NCBI GenBank assembly: GCA_964587655.1
Contig: CAZPMT010000071.1
Coordinates: 1 to 27,030 of the forward strand
DNA from: CAZPMT01 sp964587655
Lineage (GTDB): Bacteria; Hydrogenedentota; Hydrogenedentia; Hydrogenedentales; SLHB01
Length of the DNA: 27,030 nt
Direction: 5' to 3'
Position numbers and translations under genes: made by a program. Shown here piece after piece: positions 22,102 through 27,030 of the stretch. The notes beneath the pieces are model-generated. The model searched no databases, had not been told where the DNA came from, and saw nothing but the letters and a program-made list of their open reading frames with translations. The first letter of the stretch is position 1. Every line of letters starts with the position of its first letter.

Positions 22102-23766
22102 ATGCGTAGCGATCAGATTAAGCAGGGCATCGAGCGGATGCCGAACCGGGCGCTCTTGCACGCCGTCGGTGTCACCCCGAAGCAGATGCAGAAACCGTTT
22201 ATCGGGGTGTGTTCGAGTTTCACCGACCTGATTCCAGGCCATGTGGGCATGCGGAGCCTCGAGCGGAAGATCGAGTGGGGAGTGTGCGCGGGAGGCGGGG
22301 TCCCGTTCCTGTTTTCCGTGCCCGGGATTTGTGACGGCATTGCGATGGGCCACTCGGGCATGCACTATTCGCTGCCGTCGCGGGAACTGATCGCCGACAT
22401 GATCGAGACAATCGTCCAGGCGCACCAGTTGGACGGCGTCGTCCTGCTCACGAACTGCGATAAGATCACGCCGGGCATGTTGATGGCGGCGTGCCGGCTC
22501 GATGTCCCAGCGATCGTCGTTACGGCGGGGCCGATGCACTCGGGGCGTCACGAGGGCCGCCGCCTGGATTTGGTTCGCGATACGTTTGAAGCGGTGGGAT
22601 TGTGGCAGGCTGGCAAGCTTACGGCCGAGGCGGCGACGTGTTTGGAGATCGAGGCGTGTCCGGGCGAGGGGGCGTGCCAGGGGCTGTACACGGCCAATAC
22701 GATGGCCTGTCTTACGGAAGCGATGGGGATGAGCCTGCCGGGAACGGCCACCTCGCTGGCCGGGAGCGCGAAGAAGATGCGTCTGGCGGAGATGGCCGGC
22801 GAGCGGGTGGTCGAACTCGTTCGGCAGGGCGTCACCACGCGAAAGATCGTGACGAAGGGCGCGCTCGAAAACGCCGTTCGCATCGACCTCGCCCTCGGCG
22901 GCTCGACGAACACGACGCTGCACATCCCCGCCATTGCCCATGCGGCGGAGGTCGATGTGACGATCGACGCGTTCGATCGGCTCAGCCGCGAGATTCCGCA
23001 ACTGATTTCGTTGCGTCCGTCCGGCGAGTACATGATGGAGGACTTCGAGTGGGCTGGAGGCATTCCCGCCATGCTCAAGGCCCTCGAAACGAAATTGGAC
23101 GCCGGCTGCATGACGGTGAGCGGCTCGACCTTGGGCGCACTCTGCAAGGGGTATATCGCCGGAAGGTCGGAGGTCATCCGGTCGCTGGACAATCCCATTG
23201 CGAAGGAAGGCGGGATTGCCATTCTCAAGGGTACGCTTGCCCCAGAGGGGGCGGTCGTCAAGCAGGGCGCAGTGAGTGATGAGATGGGGAGTTTCACGGG
23301 CGTCGCACATGTATTCGACAACGAAGACGCGGCGATGGAGTACCTGCTCGCGGGTAAAGTGGTTCCGGGCGATATCCTCGTGGTCCGCTACGAAGGTCCG
23401 AAGGGCGGACCGGGCATGCGGGAATCCCTGGCCCTGACGGCAGCGGTGGCGGGATGCGGACTCGGCGACAAGATCGCCATATTGACCGATGGCCGGTTCT
23501 CCGGCGGTACCCGCAATCTCAGCATCGGTCACGTCTCGCCCGAGGCGGCCGACGGCGGACCGATTGCCCTCGTGCGCGATGGCGACAAGATCGCTGTGGA
23601 CCTGCCGGCGCGAAAGCTGGATCTTCTCGTTGACCCCGCCGAGTTGGCGAAGCGCAAGGCCGCTTGGAAAAGGCCCGCCCCGAAATTCAAGCGCGGTTGG
23701 CTGGCGCGTTACGAACGTCTCGTTACGAGTGCCGCGAGAGGCGCCGTCCTCGAACTGCCGCAATAG
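22102..23766 (+). CDS. ilvD: Dihydroxy-acid dehydratase
   Basis: A 554-residue IlvD/Edd-family enzyme that dehydrates 2,3-dihydroxy acids to 2-keto acids in valine, isoleucine and pantothenate synthesis. Family blocks are plain: MRSDQIKQGIERMPNRALL, DGIAMGHSGMHYSLPSRELIAD, NCDKITPGM with cluster ligand C119, EACPGEGACQGLYTANTMAC with C192, and the C-terminal ILTDGRFSGGTRNLSIGHVSPEA. The ATG at 22102 follows GAGGAG and starts at the family's normal position; a TTG at 22075 upstream is not used. Sugar-acid dehydratases of the same family are possible in principle, but the N-terminus and length fit IlvD best. It is divergent from the EIIA-zinc ribbon gene. Confidence 0.92.
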   Translation: MRSDQIKQGIERMPNRALLHAVGVTPKQMQKPFIGVCSSFTDLIPGHVGMRSLERKIEWGVCAGGGVPFLFSVPGICDGIAMGHSGMHYSLPSRELIADMIETIVQAHQLDGVVLLTNCDKITPGMLMAACRLDVPAIVVTAGPMHSGRHEGRRLDLVRDTFEAVGLWQAGKLTAEAATCLEIEACPGEGACQGLYTANTMACLTEAMGMSLPGTATSLAGSAKKMRLAEMAGERVVELVRQGVTTRKIVTKGALENAVRIDLALGGSTNTTLHIPAIAHAAEVDVTIDAFDRLSREIPQLISLRPSGEYMMEDFEWAGGIPAMLKALETKLDAGCMTVSGSTLGALCKGYIAGRSEVIRSLDNPIAKEGGIAILKGTLAPEGAVVKQGAVSDEMGSFTGVAHVFDNEDAAMEYLLAGKVVPGDILVVRYEGPKGGPGMRESLALTAAVAGCGLGDKIAILTDGRFSGGTRNLSIGHVSPEAADGGPIALVRDGDKIAVDLPARKLDLLVDPAELAKRKAAWKRPAPKFKRGWLARYERLVTSAARGAVLELPQ

Positions 23767-23767
23767 C

Positions 23768-23959
23768 GTGGAAGCGGCGTCCTCGCCGCTTAGTTCGGGC
23801 TCTGGAAACGCGACGGGGACGTCGCGTCTACGTGGAAGCGGCGTCCTCGCCGCTTTGCTCCGGCCTCAGAAACGCGACGGGGACGTCGCGTCTACGTGGA
23901 AGCGGCGTCCTCGCCGCTTAGTTCGGGCTCTGGAAACGCGACGGGGACGTCGCGTCTAC
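23768..23959 (+). repeat. Three exact tandem copies of the 64-bp two-hairpin element
   Basis: Units start at 23768, 23832 and 23896, each exactly 64 bp, filling the gap between two convergent genes and ending two bases before the DUF1569 stop codon. Units 1 and 3 are identical; unit 2 differs only in the middle dozen or so bases, giving an A-B-A pattern. Each unit holds the stem-loops AAGCGGCG/CGCCGCTT and GCGACG/CGTCGC. Single relatives lie at 8417-8480 and 20351-20408. Confidence 0.92.
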
Positions 23960-23961
23960 GT

Positions 23962-24402
23962 CTACACTCCGAACTGTTTGAGATGGTGTTCGAAGTGGCG
24001 GTAGTGCATCTTGGCCCACCCGTCGACGCCGAGATCGCCAAGAACGGGATGGCGTTTCGGCGTGAGATCCCCCGCTTGGACAAGACCCAGGTATTCGTCG
24101 AGGATCGCGTGCAACGTCTCGATATCGCCCTGCGATGATCCCTTTGGATACGGCGGCGCCTTCAGGTTCTTGGGAATCGGGACGATGCCGTTCAGAATAA
24201 GCGGCGCGACTATCCTCCGCGAGAACGCATTGCTCCGGTCCGGCACATCGCCCGCCTTTCCCATCGAGAATCGCACCGTGTCGGCCAGATGTTGAACCAT
24301 TGCCCGTGGCGTCATCTTCCCCCACCGCGGCTTCGCGTCCTGTGGGATTTTCGCCAATCGCTTCATGAAGTCTTCAACGTAGTCGTGATCGAAGTATCGC
24401 AT
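23962..24402 (-). CDS. DUF1569 / DinB-like protein
   Basis: A 146-residue protein of the DUF1569 family, related to the DinB/YfiT four-helix metal-binding fold. Visible features are KIPQDAKPRWGKMTPRAMVQHLADTVRFSMG near the start, KNLKAPPYPKG in the middle, and the His-rich closing helix WAKMHYRHFEHHLKQFGV. Histidines QH(L) near residue 38 and HYRHFEHH could form the metal site. DinB-fold enzymes are often thiol transferases, but no substrate can be assigned. The ATG at 24402 has only a weak ribosome site (AGGGA). It has its own promoter at 24447-24475 and ends at the repeat array. Confidence 0.8.
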   Translation of the reverse strand: MRYFDHDYVEDFMKRLAKIPQDAKPRWGKMTPRAMVQHLADTVRFSMGKAGDVPDRSNAFSRRIVAPLILNGIVPIPKNLKAPPYPKGSSQGDIETLHAILDEYLGLVQAGDLTPKRHPVLGDLGVDGWAKMHYRHFEHHLKQFGV

Positions 24403-24446
24403 TTGAACGTCCCTGATCCTGGTGCCGGAATGTTTCCTCGCGCGTG

Positions 24447-24475
24447 ATTATCCCGCATCGCGGCATCCACGGCAA
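24447..24475 (-). promoter_or_regulatory. Promoter of the DUF1569 gene
   Basis: On the minus strand TTGCCG (24475-24470), a 17-base spacer and GATAAT (24452-24447, 5 of 6). The leader is about 40 nt. Confidence 0.58.
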
Positions 24476-24516
24476 CATATTCGATTGCCTTTATGACGTG
24501 GCATCAGGCAAAATCC

Positions 24517-24525
24517 TGATAATAT
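24517..24525 (+). promoter_or_regulatory. Extended -10 candidate (TGATAATAT)
   Basis: TGA followed by TAATAT lies 25 bases before the ATG at 24550, leaving room for a short leader with the GAGAGGAG ribosome site. No clear -35 is present. Confidence 0.35.
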
Positions 24526-24549
24526 CGTTCTGACCGAGAGGAGACGATC

Positions 24550-25383
24550 ATGGAAGCCGCCGTTGAGTCCAAGAATCTTAGACCCGAGACCGTTCGCCTT
24601 GGTTCCGTAAGCGTCAGCCGGTTTCTCCTCGGCGGGAATCCCTTCGGGGGATTCTCACATTGGACCGTCGGGCGCGACAACGAGATGGTCGACTGGTACA
24701 CGATGGAGCGCGTCAAGGAAACGTACAGGCTCGCGGAGGCGGCCGGCGTCACCGCGCACGTCGGACGCGCGGACAATTTCATCCTGCGGGCGTTGCGCGA
24801 GCATTGGAACGAAGGCGGCGGCCTGATCTGGGTCGCGCAGCAGTGCCCGGGCGTCGGCTCGATGATGCACGGCGTCAACAACGCGATTCACGGCAACGCA
24901 AAGTGCTGTTTCCTGCATGGCGGCGAGATGGACCACCGCGTTGCCACCGGCGAGGTGGGCGAGGTGTTCGACGCGATCAAGGCGATCAAGGACGCGGGGA
25001 TGGCGGTGGGCGTTGCGGGCCACAACGTGAAGACGATCCGGTGGGCGGTGGACCATCTTGAACTCGATTTCTTCATGACATGTTACTACAACCCCAGCGA
25101 TCGGACCCGGCAGGCGCAACGCAGTTACGCCGACGAGGAGCAATATCTCGAAGAGGACCGGGAGGCGATGTGCGCGCTGATCCAGGAGCTTCCGGCGCCG
25201 GCCATTCACTACAAGGTCCTCGCGGCGGCGCGGCACGACCCGAAAGCGGCTTTCGAGTACGTTGCGGACGTATATCGCCCCGGGGACGCGGTGTGCGTGG
25301 GCGTTTTCACGAAGGCCAACCCGGGAATGATCCAGGAAGATATCAACCTGATCGAAGCGGCCTTGCGCGCCCGGGGCAAGTGA
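24550..25383 (+). CDS. Aldo/keto-reductase-like TIM-barrel protein
   Basis: A 277-residue cytoplasmic protein that opens like an aldo/keto reductase (LGSVSVSRFLLGGNPFGGFSH) and has TIM-barrel-like strand/helix alternation: ERVKETYRLAEAAGVTAHVGRADN, GEVFDAIKAIKDAGMAVGVAGHN, HLELDFFMTCYYNPSD, and AIHYKVLAAARHDPKAAFEYVAD. The NPFGGFSH and HVGRADNFILRALREHWNEGG motifs are unlike standard AKRs, and the usual Asp-Tyr-Lys-His tetrad is not evident. It is therefore probably a separate branch, perhaps an isomerase or lyase rather than an NADPH reductase. The ATG at 24550 has GAGAGGAG upstream. It converges on the thioredoxin-like gene 21 bases away. Confidence 0.65.
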   Translation: MEAAVESKNLRPETVRLGSVSVSRFLLGGNPFGGFSHWTVGRDNEMVDWYTMERVKETYRLAEAAGVTAHVGRADNFILRALREHWNEGGGLIWVAQQCPGVGSMMHGVNNAIHGNAKCCFLHGGEMDHRVATGEVGEVFDAIKAIKDAGMAVGVAGHNVKTIRWAVDHLELDFFMTCYYNPSDRTRQAQRSYADEEQYLEEDREAMCALIQELPAPAIHYKVLAAARHDPKAAFEYVADVYRPGDAVCVGVFTKANPGMIQEDINLIEAALRARGK

Positions 25384-25391
25384 CGCGCCGG

Positions 25392-25411
25392 CCCGTGATG
25401 TTCATCACGGG
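25392..25411. terminator. Hairpin between convergent genes
   Basis: CCCGTGAT and ATCACGGG pair around a 4-base loop, just after the aldo/keto-like gene and overlapping the stop of the thioredoxin-like gene. It could serve both as a terminator, but there is no T-tract on either side. Confidence 0.38.
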
Positions 25412-25974
25412 GCGATGCTTGATGCGATATCGATGAGATGGACGAGTTCGGCGACAACGTTCCGTCTGTTGTGATCGGCGTCATAGAGGCCGCCGACCTT
25501 CTTCCGCGCCGAGGCGACGTCGCCGCAGGCCTTTCCGCGCGCGATAAGCTCCCTGCAAGCATCCGGCATGGGGCCCCAGTTGCCGCATTCGACGAAGTTG
25601 TCGCTGAGAAAAACGAACTTCGGTATCGCTTCTCCGCCGTTGGTGAGAAACCGCGCGAAGACTTCCGGCCACTGTTCCCTCGATATGTAGCGCACGCGCA
25701 AGTTCGATGCGGCATCGGCGAGCGCTTGCAGGACGGGCACGTGGCGGACCACATCGCCGCACCAATCCTCGGCGATGGCGATCACGTGGAGAGGGCGGGG
25801 AAGTGCGCGAAGCAGCCCGATGACGTGCGGCTCGATGCTCTGCTCGGCCCGAAGGGCTTCCATCCGGTCCCGATTCTCAGGCGATTCCCCGGCCTTAATC
25901 CAGTCGGAGTAGTTCTTTCCAGATTCGAATACGGTTTTCCAATCAATGGTCGGCAAAATCGGTGGTCTTGGCAT
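25405..25974 (-). CDS. Thioredoxin-fold protein, single active-site cysteine (EDWCGDV type)
   Basis: A 189-residue protein of the thioredoxin-like family whose members carry EDWCGD-type motifs. The core is HVIAIAEDWCGDVVRHVPVLQALAD, followed by RVRYISREQWPEVFARFLTNGGEAIPKFVFLSD, where the IPK supplies the usual cis-proline. The active site is WCGD rather than WCxxC, so it has a single cysteine there and cannot be an ordinary dithiol oxidoreductase. It may instead reduce or bind through a monothiol mechanism. There is no signal peptide. The ATG at 25974 follows AAGGAGATG. It has its own promoter and is divergent from aceE. Confidence 0.8.
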   Translation of the reverse strand: MPRPPILPTIDWKTVFESGKNYSDWIKAGESPENRDRMEALRAEQSIEPHVIGLLRALPRPLHVIAIAEDWCGDVVRHVPVLQALADAASNLRVRYISREQWPEVFARFLTNGGEAIPKFVFLSDNFVECGNWGPMPDACRELIARGKACGDVASARKKVGGLYDADHNRRNVVAELVHLIDIASSIAP

Positions 25975-26041
25975 CGGTCACATCTCCTTCTTTCGCGATT
26001 CCGCGGGGCCGCGCTCCACGTAAACCGCGTGGATCACGTAC

Positions 26042-26070
26042 ACTCTAAAGAACAAGAACACGGCGTGCAA
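26042..26070 (-). promoter_or_regulatory. Promoter of the thioredoxin-like gene
   Basis: On the minus strand TTGCAC (26070-26065), a 17-base spacer and TAGAGT (26047-26042). The leader is about 65 nt. Confidence 0.58.
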
Positions 26071-26084
26071 TAGTCCCGCGGAAC

Positions 26085-26114
26085 TTGATGATCACTTCGG
26101 GTGTCCAGTACCAT
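26085..26114 (+). promoter_or_regulatory. Candidate promoter of aceE
   Basis: TTGATG (26085-26090), 18 bases, TACCAT (26109-26114), each 4 of 6 consensus, with a leader of about 80 nt. No PdhR-like operator was recognised. Confidence 0.35.
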
Positions 26115-26200
26115 GGCGTCGCGCTCGCGAGCTCTGAGGGGCTGAGGAGCCCAAGGCATTTCAAAACGCGCTGCGTTCCTTTCACCGGACATTTCAGGAT

Positions 26201-27030
26201 GAGCCGCTACGAAGAACGAGACATTGAGGCGCGCGAATGGCTTCAGTCGCTGGACGCGGTGATTGAACGCGAGGGCCGCGACCGCGCTCTGGATCTGCTT
26301 CGCCGGCTGCAGTTGCGCGCGGGGGACCCGGCGACGCGGCTTCCTTTTACGGCCAACACTCCGTACATCAACACAATCCCGGTTGAGCAGCAGCCAGCCT
26401 ATCCGGGCGACCGCGACATCGAGCGGCGCATCAAGAGCATCATCCGCTGGAACGCGATGGCTATGGTGGTGCGCGCCAACCGCGAGGAACACGGCATCGG
26501 CGGGCATATCTCGACGTACGCGTCGGCGGCGACGCTGTACGAAGTGGCATTCGATCACTTCTTGCGCGGGAAAGGCGAAGACTGCGGCGGCGACCAGGTC
26601 TACTTCCAGGGCCACGCGTCGCCGGGCATTTACGCGCGCGCGTTTCTCGAGGGGCGGATATCGAAGGAGCAGATTGAGAACTTCCGGCGCGAGATGAGTC
26701 CGGGAGGCGGCCTGCCCTCCTATCCGCACCCGTGGCTTATGCCGGGATTCTGGGAGTTCCCTACGGTCTCGATGGGCCTGAGCCCGATCATGGCCATCTA
26801 TCAGGCAAGGTTCAATCGCTATCTCGAGGACCGCGGGCTCAAGCACGACACCGGATCGAAGGTGTGGGCATTCCTCGGCGACGGCGAGACGGACGAGCCG
26901 GAAACGCTGGGCGCGATCACGCTCGCATCGAGGGAGAAGCTCGACAACCTGATATTCGTGGTCAACTGCAACTTGCAGCGGCTGGATGGGCCCGTGCGAG
27001 GCAACGGCAAGATCATTCAGGAACTCGAGG
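26201..27030 (+). CDS. aceE: Pyruvate dehydrogenase E1, homodimeric type (5' part)
   Basis: The first 276 codons of an AceE-type E1, which decarboxylates pyruvate with thiamine diphosphate and passes the acetyl group to E2. The frame runs off the window. Family blocks are unmistakable: NTPYINTIPVEQQPAYPGD, RIKSIIRWNAMAMVVRAN, HGIGGHISTYASAATLYEV, YFQGHASPGIYARAFLEG and the ThDP-binding motif GDGETDEPETLGAI ending in VVNCNLQRLDG. Full-length AceE is about 890 residues, so about 600 should follow outside. The ATG at 26201 matches the family start, although its ribosome site is poor. The downstream neighbour in such clusters is usually the E2 gene; that cannot be seen here. Confidence 0.93.

Noticed and set aside
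21925..23763. 612-residue minus-strand frame opposite ilvD
   Set aside because: Antisense shadow of a clear dihydroxy-acid dehydratase; its composition is Arg/His-rich without motifs.
23768..23959. CRISPR array
   Set aside because: Units are contiguous 64-bp tandem repeats with conserved ends and only a short variable middle; two of the three middles are identical and no cas gene is near.
26010..26040. Possible operator-like palindrome (CCACG...CGTGG) between the thioredoxin-like gene and aceE
   Set aside because: Only five base pairs with a mixed loop; too weak to separate from chance in GC-rich DNA.

Overview
The window is about 27 kb of GC-rich bacterial DNA. It has standard Shine-Dalgarno sites, several TTG starts, and sigma70-like promoters with TAGAGT/TAGAAT-type -10 boxes. 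Cell-envelope genes (a lipobox-bearing HtrA protease and a soluble lytic transglycosylase) point to a Gram-negative cell. The DAGL-type leucine-rich repeats, the small zinc ribbon fused to signalling domains, and the many short palindromic intergenic repeats suggest the Planctomycetes/PVC/Hydrogenedentes-like part of the tree. That placement is inference; no rRNA or other marker is present.

Layout. 1-1.1 kb: a PfkB sugar kinase of the KDG-kinase type. 1.1-2.8 kb: a toxin-antitoxin (TA) cluster with a RelE pair, an orphan antitoxin with a broken partner, and a PIN-toxin pair. Two different TA pairs lie between the same two flanking sequences: a duplicated kdgK 3' end on the left and a duplicated 88-bp promoter/antitoxin start on the right. 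2.8-3.0 kb: a MITE-like element. 3.1-8.4 kb, minus strand: a diaminopimelate decarboxylase and a 1305-residue membrane protein with nine consecutive exact 77-residue coiled-coil repeats and a C-terminal LRR domain. 8.66-10.2 kb: a zinc-ribbon/MshEN/HDOD protein. 10.5-13.9 kb: an overlapping three-gene operon of an HtrA-type lipoprotein protease, an HtrA paralogue that has lost its catalytic Ser and Asp, and a TPR protein. 14-16.7 kb: a nitroreductase and a TPR-lytic transglycosylase. 16.9-19.5 kb: a GH38 alpha-mannosidase. 19.8-21.9 kb: a small membrane protein, a solitary cyclic-nucleotide-binding protein and an unusual fusion of a PTS EIIA(Ntr) domain with a zinc ribbon. 22.1-23.8 kb: dihydroxy-acid dehydratase. 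24-26 kb: a DUF1569/DinB-like protein, an aldo/keto-reductase-like protein and a thioredoxin-like protein. 26.2 kb to the end: the start of a homodimeric pyruvate dehydrogenase E1.

Most genes are metabolic or envelope housekeeping and are not one pathway. The accessory signal lies in the TA cassette region and in the intergenic repeats. A 64-bp element with two stem-loops occurs three times in exact tandem (23768-23959) and at least twice more alone (8417-8480, 20351-20408). Several other inverted repeats with arms of about 24-36 bp sit between genes. No tRNA, rRNA, CRISPR array, integrase or transposase was recognised.
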